Shown: positions 1 to 10,207, counted from the stretch's first letter. The stretch: DNA of 50,305 nucleotides from Mycobacterium sp. (GCF_025965855.1 NZ_JAOPWB010000174.1:1-50305), one strand, 5' to 3'. A program made the numbers and translations. Notes: generated by a model from the letters alone, not told the origin.

Positions 1-1460
1 GGGTCGCGGTGACCAGCGACGGCGTCATTGCTCACGCGGGCGCGCTGGACGGGGAGCCGGGCGTCGTGCTGATCGCGGGCACCGGAGTCGTGGCGCTGGC
101 GATCGGCGCGGATGGCGCGCTGCGAACCGCCGACGGCTGGGGCCCGTGGCTGGGCGACGAGGGTGGCGGCGCGTGGATCGGCGCCGCCGGCCTGCGCGCG
201 GCGCTGCGCGCCCACGACGGCCGCGGCCCGTCCACCGCGCTGCTAGAAGCAGCCCGCACCCGATTCGGCGCGCCGAAAACCTGGCCGGCGCAGCTCACCG
301 ACGCCGCGGCGCTCGCGTCGTTCGCGCCCGACGTCCTCGCTGCGGAAGACGACGCCGTGGCGTTGGCGATTGTCAGCGCTGCCGCCGAGTCACTCGCCGC
401 GACCGCCCGTGCGGCCGGGGCTGGCCCGCTCGCGATGGTCGGTGGCCTGGCGGGGGTGGAGGCGCTGCGCCAGCGGCTCGACCTCGTCCCGGCCGCCGGC
501 GACGCGCTTGACGGCGCGCTGCGGCTCGGCGCGATTCACGAGCCGCACGTGATCCGTGTGCGGGCGGCCGCCGCCCGGCAGGGGCTCGATGAGCTCGCCA
601 CCGAGGCCGTGCGGCCCGACCTCGACGACCTCGACCTGAGGCCTATCGGCGAGGTGGTGGCGCTGCTCGTCGCCGCCGAGGGCGAGGCGCACGGCGCGGT
701 TGCGGCGGCGGTTCCGCGAATCGCGGCGGCGGCCGAGGCCATCGTCGGGCGGCTCGAGCGGGGAGGCCGTTTGATCTATGCCGGTGCCGGGACGCCCGGG
801 CGGCTGGGAGTGCTCGACGCGGCTGAGTGCGGGCCAACGTTCGGCACCGACCTCGTGCGCGGCGTAATCGCCGGCGGAAGCGCGGCATTGACCGAGGCGA
901 TCGAGGGCGCGGAGGACGCGTTCGACACCGCCGATCTCGCCGATCTGACCGCCGCCGACGCGCTCGTCGGGATCACGGCGTCAGGCCGAACGCCGTACGT
1001 GCTTGGGGCGCTCGAGCATGCACGCGCGGCGGGCGCGCTGACGGTCGCGATCGTCAACAACTCGGGCAGCGAGGCGTTCGCCGACGTGGTGATCGAGTTG
1101 CTGACCGGATCGGAGGTGCTCGCCGGCTCCACGCGGCTGACTGCGGGGACGGCACAAAAGGTCGTGCTCAACGCGCTTTCGACCAGTGTCATGATCGGGC
1201 TCGGCAAGGCCTACGGACCGCGGATGGTCGACGTTCGGACAACCAGCGCCAAGCTGCGGCGCCGCGCCGTGCGGATCGTCCGCGACGCGGCCTGCGTCGA
1301 CGAGGAGACCGCGATCGCGGCGCTGGCCGCCGCGGGCGGTCACGCCAAGACCGCGATAGTGGCGCTGCTCGGGGGCTTCGACGTGGCCGAGGCCGCAGTT
1401 CGGCTCGACCGGGCACGCGGGCGCGTGCGGGACGCGCTCACTGGGCATGTGCCGCGATGA
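1..1460 (+). CDS. murQ: BadF-type amino-sugar kinase fused to MurQ etherase, 5'-partial
   Basis: The frame is open from the window edge, so the true start lies upstream; the GTG at 9 is probably internal. The first ~185 visible residues match the C-terminal half of BadF/BadG-type N-acetylglucosamine kinases (IAGTG phosphate-2 motif, GWGPWLGDEGGGAWIG). The N-terminal phosphate-1 motif is missing because the gene is cut. From about residue 200 it is an N-acetylmuramate-6-phosphate etherase with a SIS domain: GAGTPGRLGVLDAAEC near 257-272, EGAED near 300 and STRLTAGTAQK near 373-384. Both glutamates that the MurQ family uses (in DAAEC and EGAED) are present. MurQ removes the lactyl ether from MurNAc-6-P, and a fused kinase could supply that phosphate. 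The beta-lactamase-like gene 88 bp downstream supports a wall-recycling role. The family call is firm; the kinase substrate is inferred. Confidence 0.88.
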   Translation, partial: VAVTSDGVIAHAGALDGEPGVVLIAGTGVVALAIGADGALRTADGWGPWLGDEGGGAWIGAAGLRAALRAHDGRGPSTALLEAARTRFGAPKTWPAQLTDAAALASFAPDVLAAEDDAVALAIVSAAAESLAATARAAGAGPLAMVGGLAGVEALRQRLDLVPAAGDALDGALRLGAIHEPHVIRVRAAAARQGLDELATEAVRPDLDDLDLRPIGEVVALLVAAEGEAHGAVAAAVPRIAAAAEAIVGRLERGGRLIYAGAGTPGRLGVLDAAECGPTFGTDLVRGVIAGGSAALTEAIEGAEDAFDTADLADLTAADALVGITASGRTPYVLGALEHARAAGALTVAIVNNSGSEAFADVVIELLTGSEVLAGSTRLTAGTAQKVVLNALSTSVMIGLGKAYGPRMVDVRTTSAKLRRRAVRIVRDAACVDEETAIAALAAAGGHAKTAIVALLGGFDVAEAAVRLDRARGRVRDALTGHVPR

Positions 1461-1548
1461 AATCTGCAGCGGCGCCGACGATCTGCCGTAGACCCCCTCC
1501 GCTTGACAAGTCGCTCCGCCGGAGCCAGCATCACGGCGGGACCACCAC

Positions 1549-3123
1549 ATGCGGAATGACGTGAACGTCGACAGCTTGCTTAGCAGCTTCGCCTTCGGTA
1601 AGCGAAAGGCCATTGCCGTGGTAGCCGTCGTGCTTGCACTCGTCGCGGCTTGCTGGCGGGGCCATGCATCGCACCCAGCGGTAAGCGACAGTTCGCAGCC
1701 AACGCAAGCGCCGGCTGCGCCTCCCGCACCCGACTTCACAACAGTCTCCAAGCCGCCCGATGCGGCTCCCGCATTTGACTTCGCAACAGTCTCCAAGCTG
1801 ATCAATGACGCGATTGCGGCAAATCGGCTGCCAGGCGCCGTGGTGGTGATCGGGCACGGTGGCAACGTCGCCTTCCACCAGGCTTATGGCTCGCGCAAGC
1901 TTGCGGGCGAACCCGGACTGGATGGATCGCCTGCGCCTGCAGAGCCGATGAGCGAGGACACGATCTTCGACTTGGCGTCGTTGACGAAAAGCCTCGCAAC
2001 GGCGACCGCCGTCATGCAGCTTTACGAACAAGGCAAGGTTCAGTTCGACGATTCCGTGCAGCAGTATTTGCCTGACTTCAACACGGCGAACGATCCACGT
2101 CGTGCAAAGGTGACCATTCGCATGTTGCTTACGCACACTTCAGGCGAGACGGGAGACGTCGAACTCAAAGACCCATGGGGACTGGGCGGAGCCGACAAAG
2201 CGGAAGGCATTCATCGCGCGCTCACGACGCCGCTGGAGTCGAGTCCTGGTGAGGGTTTCCGCTATTCGGATATCAACTTCATTCTGCTTGGCGCGCTAAT
2301 TGAGGGAGTCACAGGCGAGGCGGAAGACGTCTACGTCCAGGAACACGTGTTCGCGCCGCTTGGCATGGAAGACACCCGCTATCTCCCGCCGGCCAAAGCG
2401 TGCGGTCCGCATACGGTCAGGGGGGCCGCGATCGGGTGGGCTTCCGCGTCAACAGGGCAAGTGGGGGACGCGTGTCCCGCAGGCACGTGGAGCACGGGTC
2501 TCTTGCCGCGCATCGCACCGACAGCACGTGATGAAGAGGGCAGAGCCGACCCGGGCAAAAATCCCGATCTTGATTACCTGCTTCGGGGCACCGTGCAGGA
2601 CACGACGGCACGGCGCATGGGCGGAGTGGCCGGGCATGCCGGCGTGTTCTCCACGGCGCACGATGTCAGCATCTTTGCGCAGGCGTTGCTCGATCGGCTT
2701 GCGGGCCGTCCCAGCGAATTTCCGCTGACACAAACGACTTTGGAGTTGATGACGAGTCCCCAGCAGCCTGGCCATACGGCTCAACAGCTCCAAGCGGCGA
2801 ACGATGCCGCCCGGGCGGCCGTCGCAAAGAGGTCGAAAACAACACATCCGCAGCTCGCTCCGCACTATCCGGCGATCGCGGGGCACAACCTGCGCGGCTT
2901 TGGCTGGGATATCGATACGCCCCTCTCCATGCCGCGAGGCGCGGTCTTTCCCATCGGGAGCTTTGGCCACACCGGCTTTACCGGAACCTCGATTTGGCTA
3001 GATCCACGTTCAGAGACCTATGTAGTTCTGCTCACGAACTCGATCCATACGCGAGGCAGTCCACCGATCTCGGATTTGCGAGGTGAGGTGGCGACGGCGG
3101 CGGCGCAGGCGTTGGGTCTTTAG
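1549..3123 (+). CDS. Serine beta-lactamase/PBP4B-like lipoprotein
   Basis: This 524-residue protein belongs to the class C beta-lactamase/esterase (Beta-lactamase Pfam) family. The visible catalytic motifs are SLTK near residue 144 (SxxK nucleophile), YSDIN near 239 (YxN) and FGHTGFTG near 473 (HTG, equivalent to KTG). The N terminus has a basic stretch (GKRK), a hydrophobic run and VAAC, a good lipobox, so it is probably a lipoprotein on the outer face of the membrane. A Pro/Ala-rich linker with a repeated FxTVSK segment follows. In E. coli the related yfeW (PBP4B) lies beside murQ-murP, and here it follows a murQ fusion, so a peptidoglycan-peptide hydrolase in wall turnover is the best inference. 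An esterase role cannot be excluded. The start is the ATG at 1549; the ribosome site is weak. Confidence 0.85.
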   Translation: MRNDVNVDSLLSSFAFGKRKAIAVVAVVLALVAACWRGHASHPAVSDSSQPTQAPAAPPAPDFTTVSKPPDAAPAFDFATVSKLINDAIAANRLPGAVVVIGHGGNVAFHQAYGSRKLAGEPGLDGSPAPAEPMSEDTIFDLASLTKSLATATAVMQLYEQGKVQFDDSVQQYLPDFNTANDPRRAKVTIRMLLTHTSGETGDVELKDPWGLGGADKAEGIHRALTTPLESSPGEGFRYSDINFILLGALIEGVTGEAEDVYVQEHVFAPLGMEDTRYLPPAKACGPHTVRGAAIGWASASTGQVGDACPAGTWSTGLLPRIAPTARDEEGRADPGKNPDLDYLLRGTVQDTTARRMGGVAGHAGVFSTAHDVSIFAQALLDRLAGRPSEFPLTQTTLELMTSPQQPGHTAQQLQAANDAARAAVAKRSKTTHPQLAPHYPAIAGHNLRGFGWDIDTPLSMPRGAVFPIGSFGHTGFTGTSIWLDPRSETYVVLLTNSIHTRGSPPISDLRGEVATAAAQALGL

Positions 3124-3148
3124 CACGGTGCGCCGTCGGCCACGATGC

Positions 3149-3877
3149 TCAGGGCCGCTCGAAGTGTTGATAGTCGAGGGGAGCGGTCCATTCGCCACCC
3201 CACCGCCAGCCACGGTCTGTGAAGGCGCGCACGGCCGGGTCGCCGTTGTGTAAGAGTCCGGGGTCGGTGCGGCTGCGGTCCAGGTAGGCCGCCGCGTTCT
3301 GCGGTTCGAAATACCCGCTCGCGTAGAGGCACGGGTTGAGAAGCGTATTGAGATCGATAGCCCGCCCGTAAGCGTGTGGAGACCATTGATCGGTTCCCGG
3401 GATGAGTCGGCAATTGAACGCCGACGTGTTGTTGTCCTCCATCGACAACTCATCATCAGCGTCCGAGTAGTGGTCGACCGTGCGGATCTTCTCGACGGGA
3501 TAGCCCAGTCGGTAAAGCTGCTCGAAGATGGCGATGACCTCCGGCACCAAGTCCTCGTACACGATCAGCTCGCCGCGGTGGGTCTGGCCGTCGAAACCGA
3601 TGTGGTCAACGCCGACCCGTCGCAGCTGCTCCGGTTCGACGGGACAACCCGGCCGCCAGCTCGCGCCGAGTTCGGCGGCAGTGAGCGGCTCCACGGTCGC
3701 ACCGGCAGGTGCTGGCGGCGCGCTCGCCGACGACGACGCGGCGGCCGACGATGCCGGCGCAGCCGACGGTGATGGTGTGGCCGCATGCGGCGGCGGCGCG
3801 GCGGCGCAGTGCACCAGCACGAGACCCGCTGCGAGCATTTCCGCCAGCACGGCGCACGGCCGCTCGAAGGGCGTCAC
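3149..3877 (-). CDS. M15-family D-Ala-D-Ala carboxypeptidase/endopeptidase, secreted
   Basis: The C-terminal ~150 residues carry the M15 (VanY-like) zinc-peptidase pattern: SAFNCR, then SPHAYGRAIDLN (HxxGxAxD zinc ligands), then a C-terminal W-x-W-G-G-x-W and DYQHFE with the last histidine ligand. The N terminus has a hydrophobic signal segment ending LVLVHC and a long Ala/Ser/Pro-rich linker, typical of exported mycobacterial wall enzymes. The GTG at 3877 gives a compact signal peptide (MTPFERP...) and has a GAGGA about 10 nt upstream. An in-frame ATG at 3907 is the alternative, but its purine run abuts the start codon. The gene converges on the beta-lactamase-like gene, leaving 25 bp between them. 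The role is cleavage of peptidoglycan stem peptides; exact bond specificity is unknown. Confidence 0.82.
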   Translation of the reverse strand: MTPFERPCAVLAEMLAAGLVLVHCAAAPPPHAATPSPSAAPASSAAASSSASAPPAPAGATVEPLTAAELGASWRPGCPVEPEQLRRVGVDHIGFDGQTHRGELIVYEDLVPEVIAIFEQLYRLGYPVEKIRTVDHYSDADDELSMEDNNTSAFNCRLIPGTDQWSPHAYGRAIDLNTLLNPCLYASGYFEPQNAAAYLDRSRTDPGLLHNGDPAVRAFTDRGWRWGGEWTAPLDYQHFERP

Positions 3878-4089
3878 TCGGGATGAGTCCTCACCGCTTG
3901 CTTCCATCTCTCCAAGGCCGCTGCGAAAAACGGTTTCCCTGGACCAGTCCGGTGCCAACGCTACCGCGGACAGAACTCGTTGTACTGGCCCCGGCGAGCT
4001 CATCGGCGAAGCGGTTGATCGCAAAAGGTGAAGGGCGCGGGCCCCTTGACCGGGCTAGCATTCAGAGCGCAACGCCAGAAGGGGGGACC

Positions 4090-4416
4090 ATCGCGGCCTA
4101 TGAGCTGAAGGCCGATCCCGTCGCACTGCACCTTGGCAGCAACGACATGTTCAACGCGGTCGGTGAGGCCGCGGTGGATTTCGTGAGCCATGAGGACGGG
4201 CTGGCCGAGGCCGCCGCGGGCTGGATCGGATCATCGCAGCTGGCGTTGGCTGAGCTGGCGGCACGGTGGGAGGTCCGGCACGACCACCACAAGGTCCAGG
4301 TCGACGGTTTGGGGTCCCACGTGGCCGAGGCGATGTTCCGCTACGTCACCAACGAGGAGGAGTCGGCGCAAGCTTTCGGTCGCTGCGGGAGTAGGGGTAA
4401 CGGGTGGGGTCGTTGA
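4090..4416 (+). CDS. Small WXG100-like ESX protein, partner of the downstream toxin
   Basis: About 108 residues are mostly helical with a central W-I-G (WxG turn) and, further on, Y-V-T-N-E, which fits the YxxxD/E signal of ESX type VII substrates. It overlaps the next gene by 13 bp, so the two are co-translated, as expected for a heterodimeric WXG pair. The start is odd. No ATG or GTG lies in frame near the expected N terminus. A strong purine run (AAGGGGGG, 4079-4086) stands 3 nt before an ATC at 4090 in frame with IAAYELKADP. A TTG at 4015 and later CTG codons are alternatives, so the 5' end is uncertain. Inferred role: chaperone or co-secreted partner of the large WXG toxin. Confidence 0.7.
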   Translation: MAAYELKADPVALHLGSNDMFNAVGEAAVDFVSHEDGLAEAAAGWIGSSQLALAELAARWEVRHDHHKVQVDGLGSHVAEAMFRYVTNEEESAQAFGRCGSRGNGWGR

Positions 4417-6182
4417 CCCTATATGACGTCAAGCGTTGGGATCTCGGCGCGATCCAGCAGGTGTTCGAGACGGCCAGCGGGCGCGCCAATACCTTGCAGC
4501 GGTTTGGGGAGAACCTGCAGCAGGTCCACAACGTTTTCAGCGACTGGCAAGGGGAAGCTGGGGAGGCGTTTCGCACCGATTTGGGCAAGGCTCGCCGCGA
4601 CATCGAGGCAGACGGTCAGGAGTCCAGGCAGGTAGCCGCGGCGGTGTCGCGCGCCGAGGCGGACGTGCGCGCATGCAAGCGCGAGCTGGATGACGTCGAG
4701 CGGGCCGCTGATGCTAACGGCTGGACCATCACGCCCGATTGGCGAATAGACGTGGGCAACACCGGGATTGGTCGCAATCCCAAAGAGTTTGCCGCAAAGC
4801 AGCAGCTGTTGCAGGACCAGCTCAACGCTGTGAAGGCGCATGCCCACAACGCCGACCAGGAGCTTGCCACCGCCGTCCGCGGTGCCGTGGGCGAAGTTGC
4901 GTTGGATGCCAGCGGACCTCCGCCAGGCGGTGGCCCACCACCGCAAGGCGGGCCCAAGCCTGCCGGCGGGGGTCAGCCGCGGACGTTGCAAGACATGCTG
5001 TTGCCTGCTGGCGCCGCGGATGTTGGGCCAGACGGTACCCCGCCGAAGGGTCCGCCAGTTCCCGCGGGCGCTGGGGGCAAGCCACCGTCGTTGCAAGACA
5101 TGCTGTTGCCTGCCGGCGTCGCCGGTGCCCTGCCGCAACTGAAACCCGCAGACGTAGAGAGCTTCAAGGCGGTGGCCCGCCAATCCATGATCCGGGATGG
5201 TGTGCCGCCGGAGCAGGTCGAGGCGCGCCTCTACGACATCGTGGGCCGCACTCAGCAGTGGATCGACAACGGGATGCCGAACTACGTTGCCCCCGAGCCA
5301 AAGCCCCCGCCACCGCCGGGATTCGGCGAAGGATTCGCTGACCGATGGTTTGCAACCGAACAGAGCATCCATAACCTTCTCGGGGTAGGAGGCCCCGGAG
5401 CGCCCGGCGTGCTCGAGTCATGGCAGCAGATGCTTAAGGGCACCGTCGAGACCGTGCAAAACTCGCTCGGTGCGGCGATCGGGGAAATCAAAAACGCGTT
5501 TGACTCACCGAGCCCGGCCTACTACTTGGGGGGCAAAGCCTCCGACGGCGCCTTCGCCCTGCCCGGGCTGCTCTTCGGCGGCGAAGGAGCAGGCGTTGGC
5601 CGACTGGCCGATATTGATGCAGCCGCCGCAATTGATTACGGTCCAACGCATTTGCCGCATGTACCGATCGGCTTCGATAACCCCGTGGCCTATCAGCCGT
5701 TTGCAGGTCAAGCGGGGCAAGATCTCTATTCCGCGTTCGTGCACGGAGAGCCCACCACGGGCCTCAGCGGGCAACTCGCTGAAATGTCGACTCACTACAT
5801 CGGTGACAATCCAGACCGAGTAGTCCTGGGGAAGTTCGACGGCCAGGAAGCTGGCTACATCGGCGACGCTAGAGGCCAGGGCGGAATCTATTTCGATACC
5901 GGCAACCCAATCTGGGATGCCATGACCTATGGGCTCACGAAGCCCGAAGCCAACGGTCTCGCGTGGCAAGTCAACGAAAATTTCCTCCGCGGCCAGATGG
6001 AGAACGGCGTGCCCCGCATCGAATACCGTTTGTCACAAGAATTTAGTAGTGTAGAAGAGGTCTTGGCGCTGGATGCGGATTCTTTCTCCGCCAAAGAAAT
6101 CGCGTTCTTGAAGAGCAACGCGGAGGAGTATGGCTATCGGCAAGTCGGAAACGCGTGGGTGCGGATTATGGGTGGGCGGTGA
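4404..6182 (+). CDS. WXG-domain type VII secreted polymorphic toxin, novel C-terminal domain
   Basis: 592 residues. Residues 1-~160 are helical and WXG100-like, with W-Q-G at 48-50 and a predicted coiled coil. Residues ~170-240 form a Pro/Gly linker with two copies of LQDMLLPAG. A PEPKPPPPPGFGEG hinge near 294 leads to a helical segment and a Gly-rich hydrophobic stretch (GLLFGGEGAG). The last ~130 residues, from HYIGDNPDRVVLGKFD near 463 to the end, form a compact, more polar domain that I do not recognise. This is the plan of CpnT-like mycobacterial toxins: export domain, linker, effector. The GTG at 4404 overlaps the previous gene and has GGGAG upstream. The stop (TGA 6180-6182) shares one base with the next ATG, which suggests translational coupling to an immunity gene. 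Toxicity is inferred from architecture. Confidence 0.8.
   Translation: MGSLTLYDVKRWDLGAIQQVFETASGRANTLQRFGENLQQVHNVFSDWQGEAGEAFRTDLGKARRDIEADGQESRQVAAAVSRAEADVRACKRELDDVERAADANGWTITPDWRIDVGNTGIGRNPKEFAAKQQLLQDQLNAVKAHAHNADQELATAVRGAVGEVALDASGPPPGGGPPPQGGPKPAGGGQPRTLQDMLLPAGAADVGPDGTPPKGPPVPAGAGGKPPSLQDMLLPAGVAGALPQLKPADVESFKAVARQSMIRDGVPPEQVEARLYDIVGRTQQWIDNGMPNYVAPEPKPPPPPGFGEGFADRWFATEQSIHNLLGVGGPGAPGVLESWQQMLKGTVETVQNSLGAAIGEIKNAFDSPSPAYYLGGKASDGAFALPGLLFGGEGAGVGRLADIDAAAAIDYGPTHLPHVPIGFDNPVAYQPFAGQAGQDLYSAFVHGEPTTGLSGQLAEMSTHYIGDNPDRVVLGKFDGQEAGYIGDARGQGGIYFDTGNPIWDAMTYGLTKPEANGLAWQVNENFLRGQMENGVPRIEYRLSQEFSSVEEVLALDADSFSAKEIAFLKSNAEEYGYRQVGNAWVRIMGGR
4984..5113 (+). repeat. 25-bp direct repeat inside the toxin linker
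   Basis: An identical 25-bp unit occurs at 4984-5008 and 5089-5113, 105 bp apart and in the same reading frame. It encodes the repeated LQDMLLPAG segment of the Pro/Gly linker. The identity at DNA level suggests recent duplication and offers a route for slippage or recombination to change linker length by 35 codons. Confidence 0.85.
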
Positions 6183-6631
6183 TGACGCAAGAGTTCTTGG
6201 CCGGAGTCAGGTCTATTGTCGAACCCCTGTTGAACGAACTTGGCTTCCAGCTAGACGAGTACGACGGTGATGTAGACGAAGGCGGCCGGAAGGGCTCCGT
6301 CGTGTTCTTCCGCTCAAACGATTGCAAGATCCAGGTCTACGACTCAACACGAGACGGTTCGATCAATTGCATGATTGCTCCGCTCAACGCCCTTAACGTG
6401 TTTGGTCAATACGATTCGTCTGGGAAGTGGCAATACCTTCCCAGGTTCGCCATTCGGCAAGGCGTTCCGCTCGAGGAAATCATGAAAGATAAGTTGCCGG
6501 TCGATTTTCCGACAACTAATCAATTTCTTGAATCGGTGCGCCGCCGCATCGAGAAATATTTTCCCATCGCCCACGACGGCATTCTCGAAATGAACGGACC
6601 GGAGTACTGGCACTCAAGCCCGCAAGAATGA
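6182..6631 (+). CDS. Candidate immunity protein for the WXG toxin
   Basis: This 149-residue cytoplasmic-type protein (no signal, no membrane segment) starts MTQEFLAGVRSIVEPLLNEL. The family is not one I recognise. Its ATG at 6182 shares a base with the toxin stop codon (TGATG), so translation is probably coupled. It is acidic overall (LDEYDGDVDEGG near residues 23-34), a common trait of proteins that block toxin active sites. The codon use is less GC-biased than the neighbouring genes, as is the end of the toxin gene, which fits a shuffled toxin-tip/immunity unit. The role is inferred from position and size only. Confidence 0.68.
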   Translation: MTQEFLAGVRSIVEPLLNELGFQLDEYDGDVDEGGRKGSVVFFRSNDCKIQVYDSTRDGSINCMIAPLNALNVFGQYDSSGKWQYLPRFAIRQGVPLEEIMKDKLPVDFPTTNQFLESVRRRIEKYFPIAHDGILEMNGPEYWHSSPQE

Positions 6632-6649
6632 GCACGTCGAATGGGTTCG

Positions 6650-8428
6650 TCAAGCGTCCGGGTCCGGTGCCCATCTCGGCGGGCGTGCATCGGGCCTGTG
6701 CGACGAACGCGCCGCTGCCAGCGTCGCCGCCCGCTCACCGTTGATCGCGGTCAGCGGTGGAGGCTGGCCCTTGCGCAGCGTCGCGATCAGCTCGCGGTAA
6801 GGACCGATGAGGTAGACGGTGTCGCCGGCTTTCAGTCGGGCGTCGCGGCGGGGGCGTAACCTGACCGGCCCTTCCGGTCGAGTGATCGCGATGACGCGCG
6901 TTTGGGTAGACAGTTCCACCATTCGCAGTCCATCTAGCTCGCTGCCCGCCGCCACCAGCATTCCGCCGACCATGAAGGAGCGCTGCCCGACCCAAAACGT
7001 CCCCAGCACCTGGAGGCCCATCGCCGCGCCAATGAACCAGGGAGCCGCCAGGTCGACGATCGACCGCACGTTTTCGAAACCGAACCGCCGATTCACCGCG
7101 GTTCCCAGCGCGCGGCCTTGCACCCGCATGACAATCGGCACCTTGGTATCGGATCCCAAGATCTCGAGCAAGACGATCCCGGTCTCGATGTTCTCCATGT
7201 CGTCCTGGGTCACCACCGCCACTCCGCGGGCGCGATCGACGCGCGCGGATTCCAGCGTCTGGCGCATCGTTGAATCTCCGAAGATCACCGGCACATCCAG
7301 TTCGGCCACGGTCGGCAGGAAGCGGTTGTCCTCGTCCGGCTCGATGACCAGGACGTCGTATCCGGCAGCGGTCAGATCACTGACGACGCGGACGCCAATT
7401 GAACCAAGTCCGACAACGACAACGTGCTCGCGCATATGGCGTGCCCTTCGCAGCCCGGCCGTCTGCACAAAGCGGCGCGACAGCAGCAGGTCCGCAAGGA
7501 ACGCGACGAGGATGGCGGTAACGCTCGCGCCGCCGAACATCAACGCGACAGCGAACAGTCGCAGGGAAGTGGATTGCTGGGCGAAGCTGAAATCGCCATA
7601 GCCCACGGTCGTAATCGTCTCGGAGGCGAAGTACAGTGCGTCGATCCACGACATCCGCGGGTTCTGGTAGGTGAAGTGCACGGCGGCTGTCGAGCCGAGC
7701 GTGAGGAATAGCGCGAATGCCAACGAGGGAAGCAGCATGGGGTTTACGTCCTCGCGCATGGCGCGCGCGGCATCGACTGCGCGCCGCACTCGGGAGTGTC
7801 GAGAGCGCGTCGCGGTCGGGGGAGGCACGGTGATCCCGCGGGCTTCCAGTTCGTCTTTGACGCCGATCATCGACGTCCAGTCGCCGGCGTAGACCTGCAG
7901 ATCCCGTCCCGGACACGGCACCACCTGACCGGGAGTAGGTGAGTTCTTGCCGTGGAGCACCGCGACCGGTGCCAGGTCGGCGTAGATCTTGCGCAGAGTC
8001 GCGTCGTACGGCGCCTCGGCTCCCCAGACGACGAATTCGATACCGGCCGTCTCGAACTGGTGCGCGTTACGCGACAGAACCGCCTCGACAAGGGATGGAG
8101 TCGCGAGGTCGGCGACGTCCAGGACCGCACCGGGGCCGTTTACGGCGGCCACCGCTCGGCGCAGCACGTCGTTGGCCAGACGTGCCACGACGCGGACATT
8201 CGGGCTGTATTCCCTTGCCAGCAATGCAATTTCGAGATTTACCGCGTCATTAGGGCCGGCGCAGACGACGGCGCGTGCGCGATGCACCCCGGCACCGAGG
8301 AGATCGGCGGCGGTATTGACCTTGATTATCCGCGCGCCTGCGCCCCTTAGCTCCTCGGCGATCGTCTTCGACAGCGCGTCGTCACCGCTGACGATGATTT
8401 CGCGATGGAATTGAAAGATCTCGCCCAT
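6650..8428 (-). CDS. Potassium channel with two RCK/TrkA domains
   Basis: 592 residues. An N-terminal Rossmann-like RCK/TrkA-N domain (~1-210) precedes a short pore module with two transmembrane helices around TTVGYGDF (near residues 273-280), the K+ selectivity filter. A second TrkA-N domain follows, with VVVVGLGSIGVRVV (GxGxxG) and VIEPDED. The C terminus ends in a TrkA-C-like domain (ARLKAGDTVYLIGP). The product is an inner-membrane, ligand- or nucleotide-gated K+ channel. Having the RCK domain on both sides of the pore is unlike the usual C-terminal RCK of MthK-type channels. The start is the ATG at 8428. The gene stands alone, convergent with the toxin/immunity operon. Confidence 0.87.
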   Translation of the reverse strand: MGEIFQFHREIIVSGDDALSKTIAEELRGAGARIIKVNTAADLLGAGVHRARAVVCAGPNDAVNLEIALLAREYSPNVRVVARLANDVLRRAVAAVNGPGAVLDVADLATPSLVEAVLSRNAHQFETAGIEFVVWGAEAPYDATLRKIYADLAPVAVLHGKNSPTPGQVVPCPGRDLQVYAGDWTSMIGVKDELEARGITVPPPTATRSRHSRVRRAVDAARAMREDVNPMLLPSLAFALFLTLGSTAAVHFTYQNPRMSWIDALYFASETITTVGYGDFSFAQQSTSLRLFAVALMFGGASVTAILVAFLADLLLSRRFVQTAGLRRARHMREHVVVVGLGSIGVRVVSDLTAAGYDVLVIEPDEDNRFLPTVAELDVPVIFGDSTMRQTLESARVDRARGVAVVTQDDMENIETGIVLLEILGSDTKVPIVMRVQGRALGTAVNRRFGFENVRSIVDLAAPWFIGAAMGLQVLGTFWVGQRSFMVGGMLVAAGSELDGLRMVELSTQTRVIAITRPEGPVRLRPRRDARLKAGDTVYLIGPYRELIATLRKGQPPPLTAINGERAATLAAARSSHRPDARPPRWAPDPDA

Positions 8429-8758
8429 TTCGCGGGTGTTACCAGGGTGGTTTTGTGTTGTCCGGCATAAAGGCTCCCATCTCTGCTGACGCGTACGCCC
8501 ACTGGTTCATATGACTATCGGGCACTGTGTCGGTTAGTGCCACCGGAGGGGGCGGATTCGGGAAGTCAACAGCGATGTCCCGCAGGCGGAGTCGCTTATT
8601 GGAAGCGGCGTCGTCTAGGTGCAACAGGTTCGACTCGGGCTCGTCACGCGGACGAAATAGTCGAGGTGTACAAAACCCTGGCGCCTCTGCTACCCACGTG
8701 AAAAGTCTTGACACTGGCGAGGTCTGCCGGGCGCCCCGCCGAAGCAAAGGAGCATTCC
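8429..8758. other. Intergenic region upstream of glutamine synthetase
   Basis: These 330 bp separate the divergent channel and glnA genes. A possible hairpin has arms GGCACT (8521-8526) and AGTGCC (8536-8541). A TTGACA-like hexamer lies at 8706-8711, but I see no convincing -10 partner. No RNA gene or recognised operator is evident. A minus-strand reading frame here is compositionally unlike a gene. Confidence 0.5.
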
Positions 8759-10195
<1,437 letters not shown>

Positions 10196-10207
10196 AGCTA
10201 ACCCTGG

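Noticed and set aside
8439..8747. A 102-codon minus-strand frame upstream of glutamine synthetase
   Set aside because: No ribosome site, no domain and it overlaps the glnA leader and ribosome site; not supported as a gene.
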